Source of the DNA: Paraburkholderia adhaesiva | Lineage (GTDB): Bacteria > Pseudomonadota > Gammaproteobacteria > Burkholderiales > Burkholderiaceae | Reading direction: 5' to 3' | Length of the DNA: 64,000 bases | Assembly: GCF_021390575.1 (NCBI RefSeq) | Contig: NZ_JAJEJQ010000003.1 | Span: forward strand, 426,001 to 490,000 | Shown here: positions 1 to 8,297 of the stretch, in pieces | Layout of the letters: each line of letters starts with the position of its first letter | Position numbering within the stretch: the stretch's first letter is position 1 | The notes under the pieces: model-generated | The model's database searches: none | What the model was told of the DNA's origin: nothing | What the model saw: only the letters and a program-made list of their open reading frames with translations | Translations under genes and position numbers: made by a program

Positions 1-515
1 AAGAATGTGGTCGGGATGATGTTCTGGATCTGCGGCGTGCCGGGCAGCGAGTCCATCGTGAACGAGAACGCGCCGAGCGCGATGGCGCCGGGCATCAGCC
101 GTTTCGGGATGTTGCTCTGGCGATAGAGTTCGGCGGCGAACGGATACACCGCGAACACCACGACGAATAGCGACACGCCGCCGTAGGTGAGCAGGGCGCA
201 CACCGCGACGATCACGGCGTTGGCGCGCGAGCGGCCGATGTAGCGGATCGCGGCAATAACAATCGATTCGGAGAAGCCCGAGAGTTCGATGACTTTGCCG
301 AAAACGGCGCCGAGCAGGAACACGGGGAAGTACAGCTTCACGAAGCCGACCATCTTCTCCATGAAGATGCTGGAGAACACCGGCGCGACGGCGGTTGGCT
401 CGGTGAGCAGCACGGCGCCGAGCGCGGCGATGGGCGCAAACAGGATCACGCTGTAGCCGCGGTAGGCGGCGAGCATGAGAAACACGAGCGCAGCGATAAC
501 GATAACGAACGACAT
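1..515 (-). CDS. GntP-family permease, N-terminal part (cut by the window edge)
   Basis: Only the first 171 codons lie in the window; the gene runs leftward off the edge. The start ATG (513-515, complement) follows a GGGAGG ribosome-binding site at 520-525. The translation is almost entirely hydrophobic with about four membrane segments, and contains the stretch FSFTMDSLPGTPQIQNIIP. That motif is typical of the GntP (gluconate:H+ symporter) family, whose full proteins are about 440-460 residues with 12-14 helices. The substrate cannot be told from this part; gluconate and other small carboxylates are family precedents. No convincing operon partner is visible, since the next gene is divergent. 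Confidence 0.75.
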   Translation of the reverse strand, partial: MSFVIVIAALVFLMLAAYRGYSVILFAPIAALGAVLLTEPTAVAPVFSSIFMEKMVGFVKLYFPVFLLGAVFGKVIELSGFSESIVIAAIRYIGRSRANAVIVAVCALLTYGGVSLFVVVFAVYPFAAELYRQSNIPKRLMPGAIALGAFSFTMDSLPGTPQIQNIIPTTF

Positions 516-671
516 TGAGCCTCCCGTGATAGTTATAGTGGGATGCATAGTGGTGTGTTGCGCCGATTCTACCGAAACGTATCACCGTTGCAGCGCCGCT
601 GTACGGTCCTGGTTTTGCCGCAGGCGGATCGCATGTACGACATGGGGGCGGCGACGCTCTGGAGGGTGGCG

Positions 672-1223
672 ATGATCGGCTTCGAACCGGATCAGATCCT
701 TAGGCGGACGATCGTGCGGCGTGGCGTATGGGTGGCGCTCGCGGGCTGTCTTGCGATAAGCGCTGCCGCGCACGCGCAGACGGCCTCAGACGCACAGGCA
801 CCGCGCAAGAACTGGTACAACGATCCGTTTTTCGCGCTATCGAGCGCGGTGAGCGCGTGCCCGATGCCGCTCGGGCCGCTGATGACCCAGTCGGAAGCAG
901 AAGACGATGCCCACTACCGTGTGGAGCGCGGCACGACGTGCTGGCTCGCGCACAAGTGCTCGAAGCCGAATTCGTACCTTTATGACGCGGACATTGCCAC
1001 CGCGATCCGTGAGCGGTTCAAGGGCGACACGTCGCTTGCGAACACGAGTCTCTGGATCACCGTGCAGCGCCGTTTTGTCTACGCGGAAGGATGCGCGAGC
1101 GCATCCTTCGACCAGGCCGCGTTGCAGCGCAGCCTCGAAGCGATTCCCGACGTCGAGCAGGTTTTCGTGCGCGTGAGGGCCGATCCGCACGCCGCGCCGC
1201 CTTACAAAACGCTGGCTCCATAG
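672..1223 (+). CDS. Secreted BON-like periplasmic protein
   Basis: A 183-residue protein with a classical signal peptide (basic start, hydrophobic core, cleavage after AAAHA). The frame is open from 543, but the ATG at 672 has a GGAGGG site at 661-666 and places the signal peptide near the N-terminus, so I chose it. The mature half has three conserved-looking cysteines and a C-terminal alpha/beta stretch (residues about 105-175: DADIATAIRERFKG, SLWITVQRRFV, LEAIPDVEQVFVRV) that resembles a BON fold. The function is unknown; BON domains are linked to envelope or phospholipid association. The assignment is by pattern only. Confidence 0.6.
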   Translation: MIGFEPDQILRRTIVRRGVWVALAGCLAISAAAHAQTASDAQAPRKNWYNDPFFALSSAVSACPMPLGPLMTQSEAEDDAHYRVERGTTCWLAHKCSKPNSYLYDADIATAIRERFKGDTSLANTSLWITVQRRFVYAEGCASASFDQAALQRSLEAIPDVEQVFVRVRADPHAAPPYKTLAP

Positions 1224-1321
1224 AAGTGAGCACGCCCGCGTTGCCGGCTGCAAGCCGCGCAGGCGGCGGCCGGCGTGGCACAATTGCAGGTCGAATAAAT
1301 AGAAAACCCATCGGGTCCACC

Positions 1322-1603
1322 ATGACACGTCCAGATTCGTCGCCGTTGTTCCGTTTTCTCAGGCTGCCGGTCGCGCTGAGCGCGGGCATGGTGTTCGCCG
1401 CTTTGTCCGCGTGCGGCAGCAGCACGCCGCCGCTGTTTCTCTCCGACGGCCGCCCGACGATCCAGGTGCAATGTCCGGCAGCGGGCGACCGTGACTCCTG
1501 CGCACAGCAGGCGCGTGCGCGTTGCGGCGGCGCCTATGACACGGTTGGCTCGTCCATCGAGGGAGACAACTTCAACCTCGTCTTTGCCTGCCGCGCCAAA
1601 TAA
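1322..1603 (+). CDS. Small putative lipoprotein, 93 residues
   Basis: A short protein with a signal sequence ending in the lipobox LSAC (about residues 29-32), so it is probably an inner- or outer-membrane lipoprotein. The mature part has four further cysteines arranged as two pairs, suggesting disulfides, and ends FNLVFACRAK. The frame is open upstream to 1091, but that extension overlaps the previous gene, so the ATG at 1322 is preferred. No family recognised. Confidence 0.65.
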   Translation: MTRPDSSPLFRFLRLPVALSAGMVFAALSACGSSTPPLFLSDGRPTIQVQCPAAGDRDSCAQQARARCGGAYDTVGSSIEGDNFNLVFACRAK

Positions 1604-2157
1604 GTCGCTGCACTTCGCCGGCCGGCCAGCGTCCGTCTGACGTGCCGGTCGAATACGAACAGATGAATCGACGCCGTATCTATCGACCTAAGTCGTTCGG
1701 CGTAAAAACCTTCCAGAACCCGAAGAAATCGATTGTTTCGTAAATGGCACGCAACACGCCGCCATATTTTGATTCGCTCAATTCTGCTGTGTTCTTGTGG
1801 CTGAAATCCGACGCTTTCTGCCGTCCAGAAAATGCAGCGAGCATACCGCTCCACAATTCAGTAATATTCGAGCGTTATAACCGCGGTTTATCCCGTTGAA
1901 GTCTGAAGTGAATGCACCATCCGTTTTTTCTGGGTTGGTCGGGGCTTCCGTGCGGCAACCAACGGATAGCCGCGCGTACGAAATTTATTGTTCAGAGGTA
2001 CCTGGGGCCTATATATTGCGGTGTGCGTGGCAATATCCGGCACGAGTCCGGATAAAAAGAATCAAGAACGATATTCGGGTATTTGTAAAAAATCAGAAAT
2101 TACGTAGATGCGCCGGCCCGCGCGTCATTAAATGGCTTGTCATTACCGGGGACCACA
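1604..2157. other. 554-bp gap, noticeably AT-richer, no convincing gene
   Basis: This stretch is visibly richer in A/T than its neighbours. Open frames exist (1896-2342 on plus, 1534-1854 on minus), but they lack ribosome sites, family resemblance and the normal GC-rich third codon positions. A perfect 7-bp hairpin (TATCCGG, 7-nt loop, CCGGATA) sits near 2034-2054. It may be a transferred or decayed segment plus the promoter of the next gene. Confidence 0.5.
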
Positions 2158-2373
2158 GTGAATCACCATCAACTCGAGAAAGATATCGAGCATCTGGAAC
2201 ATGTCATTGCACGGCTTTCTGGGCAGGATCGCATTCCGCTTTCATATTGGCGAGAGCGGGTCGAATCGGTGATGAGCGCGGATCTCGTACCGTCACAGGT
2301 GCAGCGTGTGAAGCGGCTCAAAGAGGCACTGAGCGAGCTTGAGCAGCGCGTCGACGAAAGCCGGCGGCGCTAG
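2158..2373 (+). CDS. Small coiled-coil hypothetical protein, 71 residues
   Basis: Hydrophilic, charged and helical throughout (MNHHQLEKDIEHLEHVIARL and LKEALSELEQRVDESRRR), with heptad-like leucine spacing that suggests a short coiled-coil dimer. The GTG at 2158 follows GGGG at 2148-2151. A TTG at 2137 would add seven residues and cannot be excluded. It lies 147 bp upstream of the H-NS gene on the same strand. Function unknown. Confidence 0.5.
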   Translation: MNHHQLEKDIEHLEHVIARLSGQDRIPLSYWRERVESVMSADLVPSQVQRVKRLKEALSELEQRVDESRRR

Positions 2374-2420
2374 GCGGTGGCAGGTGGTGCCGGGTTGTGC
2401 CGGGTTGTGCGATCGCGAAA

Positions 2421-2458
2421 CGGATTGCCCACGCGTTGCGAAAAAGAGGCGCAATCCG
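2421..2458. other. Inverted repeat upstream of the H-NS gene
   Basis: CGGATTGC (2421-2428) and GCAATCCG (2451-2458) form a perfect 8-bp stem with a 22-nt loop. There is no T-tract, so it is not a standard terminator. It lies between the small coiled-coil gene and the H-NS gene and could be a protein-binding or mRNA structure. Confidence 0.35.
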
Positions 2459-2477
2459 GCGCGCTTTCACTTCAGAA

Positions 2478-2502
2478 CGGTCACAATGTCGTCGTGTGAC
2501 CG
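2478..2502 (+). promoter_or_regulatory. Perfect 8-bp inverted repeat just before the H-NS ribosome site
   Basis: CGGTCACA (2478-2485) and TGTGACCG (2495-2502) are exact inverted copies with a 9-nt spacer, ending 18 bp before the H-NS start codon and directly next to its GGAG. It is either an operator or a 5'-UTR hairpin able to modulate translation. H-NS genes are commonly autoregulated; the mechanism here is inference. Confidence 0.45.
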
Positions 2503-2520
2503 AACCGGAGAACACCTTCC

Positions 2521-2811
2521 ATGCCGAGCTACAAGCAATTGACCGCCCAACTTGAGAAGCTTCACAAGGAAGTTGCCGCTGCCCGTGAAAAAGAAATCGA
2601 GCAGGCAATCGCGGACATCAAGGAGAAAATTGCCGAGTACGACATCACGCCGGAAGAACTCGGTTTTACGAGCCGCGTAGCCGCGAAGCACAAGAAACCG
2701 CAGCCGGCCCGCTATATGGATCCGAAAACCGGCCAGACGTGGAGCGGCCGCGGCCGTGCGCCGGGCTGGCTCGCCGGCAAGAACCGCGAGCGCTTCCTCA
2801 TCAAGGAGTGA
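2521..2811 (+). CDS. H-NS-family nucleoid-associated DNA-binding protein
   Basis: A 96-residue protein with the two-part H-NS layout. The N-terminal coiled coil (about 1-55, rich in Lys/Glu) is for oligomerisation. The C-terminal DNA-binding domain (about 60-96) contains YMDPKTGQTWSGRGRAPGWL, the family core with the GRGRxPxWL minor-groove-binding loop. It would bind AT-rich DNA and silence transferred genes. The length matches the short Burkholderia H-NS paralogues. Start ATG follows GGAG at 2507. A perfect inverted repeat lies immediately upstream. Confidence 0.92.
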   Translation: MPSYKQLTAQLEKLHKEVAAAREKEIEQAIADIKEKIAEYDITPEELGFTSRVAAKHKKPQPARYMDPKTGQTWSGRGRAPGWLAGKNRERFLIKE

Positions 2812-3221
2812 CTGGCCGCCTCCCGCGCGCGTTTTGCGGGGGCGTGCAGTTTCAGGCTGGCAGATGCCACACTCCCCGCAAAAGCTCGCCCTGAGCCGCT
2901 CCCGCGGCCCGTACGGAGATCGTTTGCGCGCCGCATGTAGCCGTGCCACCCATATGCCCGTATCGAATTTTCGTCGCGCGCTGCAATGCCGTGTATCATT
3001 CGTCCCCGGCGCCGCTTTGCGTCGTTTCGCGCCGGTGTGAGTCCTGATTTCCGGACCGTTCGTGCTATTTGCGCGCTGCGCCGGATGCCGTGGCTGCCCT
3101 GCGATGCCGTCCGCTGCCGTTTGCTGAGCGGACCCGGCTGGTGGCCCACACCGCCGCCCATGCTGCAACCCATGCCTCGTGCTGCCCGGTTGCCTGAATT
3201 TCATCTGTGATACCCAGCCCG
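2812..3221. other. 410-bp gap before prfC, no gene seen
   Basis: It holds the 3' flank of the H-NS gene and presumably the prfC promoter. Open frames here have no ribosome site and no family resemblance. No clear terminator with a T-tract is visible. Confidence 0.4.
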
Positions 3222-4829
3222 ATGTCAGTTTCTGTTTCCGAACTTGAACGCCGCCGCACGTTTGCGGTCATCTCTCACCCGGACGCGGGCAAGACCACGC
3301 TGACCGAAAAGCTGCTGCTTTTCTCGGGCGCGATCCAGATCGCCGGTACCGTGAAGGGCAAGAAAAGCGGCCGCTTCGCGACGTCCGACTGGATGGAGAT
3401 CGAAAAGCAGCGCGGCATTTCGGTAGCGAGTTCGGTCATGCAGTTCGAGTATGGCGACGCCGTCATCAATCTGCTCGACACGCCGGGCCACGAGGACTTC
3501 TCGGAAGACACCTACCGCGTGCTGACGGCGGTGGACGCCGCCGTGATGGTGATCGACGGTGCAAACGGTGTGGAAGCGCAGACGCTCAAGCTGCTCGAAG
3601 TCTGCCGCAGCCGCAAGACGCCGATTCTCACGTTCATCAACAAGCTCGACCGCGAAGTGCGCGAGCCGCTCGACCTGCTCGACGAGATCGAACAGCACCT
3701 CGGTGTGGCGGCGGTGCCGTTCACCTGGCCCATCGGCATGGGCAAGGAGTTCCAGGGCGTCTACGACATCCAGCGCGACCAGGTGCGCGTGTTCCGCGCG
3801 GGCGAGCAATCGCTCGGCGGTGCGGTGGAAACGCTTCAGGCGATCAGCGACGAAGAAGGCGAGCGCCGCTTCGGCTATCACTGGAAGCGCACGAAGGAAG
3901 AGGTCGAACTGATTACCGGCGCGACGCCGACGTTCGATCGCGAGGCGTTTCTAGCCGGCGAGCAGTCGCCGGTGCTGTTCGGCTCGGCGATCAACAACTT
4001 CGGCGTGAAAGAGATTCTCGATGCCCTCGTCGATCTCGCGCCGCCGCCGTCGCCGCGCATGGCCGTTCAGCGTCCTGTCGATCCCAGCGAGCCGAAATTC
4101 ACGGGCGTCGTGTTCAAGGTCCAGGCCAACATGGACCTCGCGCACCGCGACCGCGTGGCGTTCATCCGCGTGTGTTCGGGCCGCTTCGAGCGCGGCATGC
4201 AACTGAAGGTCACGCGCAACAACAAGACGTTCCGCGCGAACAACGTGGTGAGCTTCCTCTCGCAGCGTCGCGAGACCGTGGCAGAGGCGTACCCTGGCGA
4301 TATCATCGGTATTCCTAATCATGGCACGCTGAGCCTCGGCGATACGCTAACCGAAGGCGAGGATCTCCAGTTCACCGGCCTGCCGTTCTTCGCGCCGGAA
4401 ATTTTCCAGACCATCGAAGTGGTCGATCCGATGCGCGCGAAGCAGCTGGGCGAAGCGCTCAAGCAGCTCGGCGAGGAAGGGGCGATCCAGGTGTTCCGCC
4501 CGCTGCACGGCGGTTCGATGATTCTGGGCGCCGTGGGCCAACTGCAGTTCGAAGTGGTGTCGCACCGTCTGTCCGCGGAATACAAGGTGGACGTGCGCAT
4601 CATGCCCGCGCGCTACCGCCTCTCGCGCTGGGTCACCTGCGACGACGCCACCGAACTGCGCCGCTTCACCGATTCTTACGCGGCCCGCATGGCCTACGAC
4701 GCGTCGAACGCGCCGACTTACCTCGCTTCGCACATCTCCGAAATCGAAGTCGCGCAGAAGGCGTGGCCGAAGATCGTGTTCAACGAGTTGCGCGAGCATT
4801 CGGGCGCGCCGTTCCGCAAAGGGCTGTAA
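3222..4829 (+). CDS. prfC: Peptide chain release factor 3 (RF3), GTPase
   Basis: This cytosolic GTPase removes RF1/RF2 from the ribosome after peptide release. The 535-residue protein shows the translational-GTPase motifs: P-loop SHPDAGKTT (residues 18-26), the switch-I region with QRGISVASS (63-71), G3 DTPGHED (86-92) and G4 NKLD near 140. These are followed by beta-barrel and C-terminal RF3 domains ending HSGAPFRKGL. Length is normal for RF3 (about 530). The ATG at 3222 gives the usual N-terminus; a GTG at 3207 would add five residues. No strong Shine-Dalgarno is visible at either. It appears monocistronic. Confidence 0.96.
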   Translation: MSVSVSELERRRTFAVISHPDAGKTTLTEKLLLFSGAIQIAGTVKGKKSGRFATSDWMEIEKQRGISVASSVMQFEYGDAVINLLDTPGHEDFSEDTYRVLTAVDAAVMVIDGANGVEAQTLKLLEVCRSRKTPILTFINKLDREVREPLDLLDEIEQHLGVAAVPFTWPIGMGKEFQGVYDIQRDQVRVFRAGEQSLGGAVETLQAISDEEGERRFGYHWKRTKEEVELITGATPTFDREAFLAGEQSPVLFGSAINNFGVKEILDALVDLAPPPSPRMAVQRPVDPSEPKFTGVVFKVQANMDLAHRDRVAFIRVCSGRFERGMQLKVTRNNKTFRANNVVSFLSQRRETVAEAYPGDIIGIPNHGTLSLGDTLTEGEDLQFTGLPFFAPEIFQTIEVVDPMRAKQLGEALKQLGEEGAIQVFRPLHGGSMILGAVGQLQFEVVSHRLSAEYKVDVRIMPARYRLSRWVTCDDATELRRFTDSYAARMAYDASNAPTYLASHISEIEVAQKAWPKIVFNELREHSGAPFRKGL

Positions 4830-5091
4830 TAGCCCGCTTCACTCCGCGCGCAGGTTTTGTCCTCGCGCGCGGACGTCTTTCCCGCGCCGCGCGCGGCGAC
4901 CTGAGCTGTGTTGCCATGCCGCTTGCCGGCATGGAATCCCCACGAATCCTCTACGCATGGCGGGCAACAACTCGTCTTTCGCGCTGAAAATACCTTGCGC
5001 GAAGTCTGCGCGCCGACTCCACGATTCGCATATCCTGACGCGGATACAGAAAGAACGTCTGTGACGTTCATCCGACAAGTCAGGAGAGACT

Positions 5092-7470
5092 GTGACAGTA
5101 CGCAATCTCGATGCGATATTTCAGCCGAAATCGATTGCCGTGATCGGCGCTTCGCGGCGCCCCGGCAGCGTCGGCGAAATGGTGTGGCGGCGCTTGATCG
5201 AAGGGGGATTCACCGGTCCGTTGTGGGCCGTCAATCCGCGCCACGCCAACTACGCCGAAGGCTTCGATGGGCGCCCCGTCCTGTCCGACGCGGGCGATCT
5301 GCCCGAAGCACCCACGGTCGCCGTGATCTGCACGCGGCCCGCTACGTGGCCGTCGCTCGTGCATCGCCTCGGCGGCATGGGCACGCGCGCGGCGATCCTC
5401 ATCGGCGAAGTGAACAGTGCCGACGACCACGCCCACCTTCGCCACACCCTGGCCGCAGCGCGGCCGCACCTGCTGCGTATCGTCGGGCCGGGTAGCGTCG
5501 GTGTCATCACGCCTGCGCTCAACGCGCAACTGGGCGCGGCGGCGACGGTCGCGCGGCCCGGTGGCGTGGCATGGGTTTCGCAGTCGAACGCACTCACTAA
5601 CGCCGTGCTGCGCTGGGCCGACCGGCGCGGACTTGGCTTCTCGCATGCGATCGCGCTCGGCGGCGAAGCGGACGTCGACGCTGGGGACGTCCTCGACTAC
5701 CTCGCGAGCGATCCGTCGACGCGCGCCATCCTGCTCGAACTCGACTCGGTGCGCGCGGCGCGCAAGTTCATGTCGGCGGCCCGCGCGGCGGCGCGTAACA
5801 AGCCGGTCCTCGCGCTGCGCAGCGGGCGCGACGATCCGGGCGACGGGCTCTATACCGCGGCGTTCCGGCGCGCGGGCATGGTGCGCGTGGACACGCTCGA
5901 CGACCTGCTCGACGAAATCGAAACGCTCGGCGTGGGCCGGGTTGCCGCGAGCGACACGGCCACGCTCATCACGAGCGACCGTGGTGTCGCGACGCTGGCG
6001 CGCGACGCGTTCAACATGGCGGGCGACACGCTCGCGGCCTGGCACGACGACGCGCGCGCGGCGATGAGCGCGGCGCTGCCGCACGTGCAGCCCGGTAATC
6101 CGCTAGTACTCGGCGAAACGGCGACGCCCGAGCATTTCGCGCTCGCGCTGCAGACGCTCGGGCCGTATCCGAAGACGGGCACGGTGTTCGTCGTGCACGG
6201 GCCGACGCATAGCGCGCCGGTCGAAGACGTGGCCCGCACGCTCATCGAGAATCAGCGCGTGGCGTATCGCGGGGTGCTGGCGTGCTTCTTCGGCGGCGTG
6301 GATGCCGCCATGCGCGACGCGTTGCACGCGCATGGCATCCCGGTGCATACGACGCCACGGCGGCTCGCGCGCGCGTTCACGCGTCTCGTCGATTACAGGC
6401 TTGGCCGCGCACTGCTGATGCAGACACCCGAAGGCACCCCCGCACAGCGCGCCGATGCGATCGACGCCGCGCAGGTGCTGGCGCGCGAAGCGCTGGCGGC
6501 GGGCCAGTCCGAGCTGACCGGCGGGGCGGCGTCGAAGCTGCTGGGCCTGTTCGGCCTGCGGACCTGGAGGCCCGGCGAAAGCAAGACGCTGGACGCGGTC
6601 GAGCCGGTGGTCGAGGTGGCCGTGGAGTTTCGCGACGACGAGAATTTCGGTCCGGTGTTCTACTTCGTCGCGCCGTCCATGGACGGCAGTTCGCCGCCCT
6701 TGCGCGTTTACGGGTTGCCCCCGCTCAATCCGACGTTGGCGCGCGACATCGTCACACAGTCGCCGCACGCGCAGCGCCTCGACACGCCTGAGCCGCCGCT
6801 CATCGCGCTTACCGAACTTTCGCAGGCCGTGTGCGACGTCCACGAGATCGTCGGCATGGAGTTGACGCTGCGGATCTTGCCCGCCGAAACGCTGCTCGCG
6901 GCGCCGCGCCTCAAGCTCGCCGCCAAGCGCAGCCGCTTCGCGATCATGCCGTATCCGCGCCGGCTCGAAGAGACGCTTGACTGGTACGGCCAGCGTCTCA
7001 CGATCCGGCCGATTCGCCCCGAGGACGAAGAGCCGCATCGCGCGCTGATCGCGTCGATGACGCCTGAAGATTTGCGTCTGCGGTTCTTTTCGGCAGTGCG
7101 CAGCTTCGACCATACGCAGCTGGCACGCATGACGCAGATCGATTACGACCGCGAGATGGCGCTCATCGCGACGGTCGAGGACGAAGACGGCAAGCCGCGC
7201 ACCCTCGGCGTGGTGCGCGCAGTGACGGATCCGGACAACGAGACCGCGGAGTTCGCGGTGACCGTGCTCTCCAACCTCAAGGGGCGCGGCCTCGGACACA
7301 TGCTGATGGAGCGGATCATCGCGTATGCACGCTCGCGTGGTACGCACTGGATGCTCGGCGAGGCGTTGCGCGAGAACACGCCGATGATTCGCCTTGCGCG
7401 TTCAGTCGGCTTCACCGTGACGCCGACTGAGGACCCCGGGGTGGTTGGCTTCCGGATGCCGCTTGATTGA
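5092..7470 (+). CDS. PatZ-like GNAT acetyltransferase fused to a degenerate acyl-CoA-ligase (NDP-forming) half
   Basis: A 792-residue fusion. Residues about 1-130 are a Rossmann CoA-binding domain (SIAVIGASRRPGSVGEMVW). About 145-290 are succinyl-CoA-ligase-like. About 455-620 are what remains of an ATP-grasp domain (FGPVFYFVAP, YGLPPLNPTLARDI). About 632-792 are a GNAT acetyltransferase with acetyl-CoA-binding NLKGRGLGHMLM. Pat/PatZ proteins acetylate lysines of metabolic enzymes such as acetyl-CoA synthetase, using the ligase half as a sensor. The protein is about 90-100 residues shorter than E. coli PatZ. The segment with the phosphohistidine (usually SHTG after KSGR) and the ATP-binding KxxSP/HKSDxGG segment are missing. 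GTG start follows AGGAGAG at 5080-5086. Confidence 0.85.
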   Translation: MTVRNLDAIFQPKSIAVIGASRRPGSVGEMVWRRLIEGGFTGPLWAVNPRHANYAEGFDGRPVLSDAGDLPEAPTVAVICTRPATWPSLVHRLGGMGTRAAILIGEVNSADDHAHLRHTLAAARPHLLRIVGPGSVGVITPALNAQLGAAATVARPGGVAWVSQSNALTNAVLRWADRRGLGFSHAIALGGEADVDAGDVLDYLASDPSTRAILLELDSVRAARKFMSAARAAARNKPVLALRSGRDDPGDGLYTAAFRRAGMVRVDTLDDLLDEIETLGVGRVAASDTATLITSDRGVATLARDAFNMAGDTLAAWHDDARAAMSAALPHVQPGNPLVLGETATPEHFALALQTLGPYPKTGTVFVVHGPTHSAPVEDVARTLIENQRVAYRGVLACFFGGVDAAMRDALHAHGIPVHTTPRRLARAFTRLVDYRLGRALLMQTPEGTPAQRADAIDAAQVLAREALAAGQSELTGGAASKLLGLFGLRTWRPGESKTLDAVEPVVEVAVEFRDDENFGPVFYFVAPSMDGSSPPLRVYGLPPLNPTLARDIVTQSPHAQRLDTPEPPLIALTELSQAVCDVHEIVGMELTLRILPAETLLAAPRLKLAAKRSRFAIMPYPRRLEETLDWYGQRLTIRPIRPEDEEPHRALIASMTPEDLRLRFFSAVRSFDHTQLARMTQIDYDREMALIATVEDEDGKPRTLGVVRAVTDPDNETAEFAVTVLSNLKGRGLGHMLMERIIAYARSRGTHWMLGEALRENTPMIRLARSVGFTVTPTEDPGVVGFRMPLD

Positions 7471-7557
7471 CGAAGTTTTGACGCTGATGGCCTGAATCGG
7501 GTTCAAGCCGGTTCAGGCGGCATCATGGCTGCAGTCGCGAAACGCAGCCGCCTAAAA

Positions 7558-8100
7558 TCAGGCAGCGAGCTTCGCGCGTGCGTCGTCCACCTGGGCGCGC
7601 TTGAGCGCGAGCTCTTCGAGCCAGGTATCGCTGTACTGCGCGCCGGTTTCCTTTTCGAGGCGCGCGATGGTCGCGGCGCAGCGCGCGGCGTCCTTCGGCG
7701 TCGCGATAAAGGCCTTGACGGACTGGCCGCCCTGGAACGCTTCGAAGAGCGGCGCGCGGACTTCTTCGGGCAGCGTGCGCGTCCACTGATGCGTCTTGCC
7801 GTTGAACGTCAGCGTCGGCGGCAGCACGCGCTCCTTTTTCGTCGCCGGAATCAGGCCGAAATTGCGCGCGGCTTCGGCGATCTGCTCTGGCGAGAACAGT
7901 TCGTCAGGCGTGATGTGGAACTGTTCGATCGCGGTTTCGACGGTCTTCATCGCATTCGCGCGGTCGTCGCGCTTCTTCTGCGCGCGTGCGACGATGTCGC
8001 GCAATTCGTCGGCCTCGTCGCTCGTGATCGTGAAGCTCGCCTGCTTCTGCTGAAGCTCGGAAAAGCGCTGGAATTCTTGATCGGTCAGAAGTTTCGCCAT
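7558..8100 (-). CDS. Conserved-looking hypothetical protein, 180 residues, distantly H-NS-like
   Basis: A highly charged helical protein starting MAKLLTDQEFQRF. An N-terminal coiled-coil region (about 1-80) precedes FHITPDELFSPEQIAEAARNF. The hydrophilic C-terminal half has LTFNGKTHQWTRTLPEEVR. The order coiled coil - ITPxEL - basic linker recalls the local H-NS protein (IAEYDITPEELGF), but the GRGRxPxWL motif is absent, so I do not call it H-NS. The start at 8100 was chosen because the longer frame (to 8217) is low-complexity Arg/Ala. It is convergent with the acetyltransferase gene and divergent from the OGT-like gene. Confidence 0.6.
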   Translation of the reverse strand: MAKLLTDQEFQRFSELQQKQASFTITSDEADELRDIVARAQKKRDDRANAMKTVETAIEQFHITPDELFSPEQIAEAARNFGLIPATKKERVLPPTLTFNGKTHQWTRTLPEEVRAPLFEAFQGGQSVKAFIATPKDAARCAATIARLEKETGAQYSDTWLEELALKRAQVDDARAKLAA

Positions 8101-8297
8101 GTGGAGTGCGTGCGCGGTGGCCGCGTGCCCGAAAAGACGGGCGCGGCGTGCTGGAATTTGAAAGGGCCGCCATTCTAACGTTTCGCGCGCACGCGTTCCA
8201 GTCGGGCGGGGCCGCATCGAGGGGGCCTGAACGTGTCACGCCTCGATGTCGGAAGCGTCTGATGTTCGCGCGCGGCGGCGCTTCCTATCATCGCGGG

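Noticed and set aside
543..671. Longer start of the BON-like secreted protein
   Set aside because: It would bury the signal peptide; the ATG at 672 has a strong ribosome site.
5080..7347. Long antisense frames under the PatZ-like gene and similar long frames antisense to other GC-rich genes
   Set aside because: Typical high-GC shadow frames rich in Arg, Ala, His and Val without start signals or domains.
8106..8297. N-terminal extension of the OGT-like protein
   Set aside because: Arg/Ala-rich noise overlapping the divergent promoter region; no TPR pattern.
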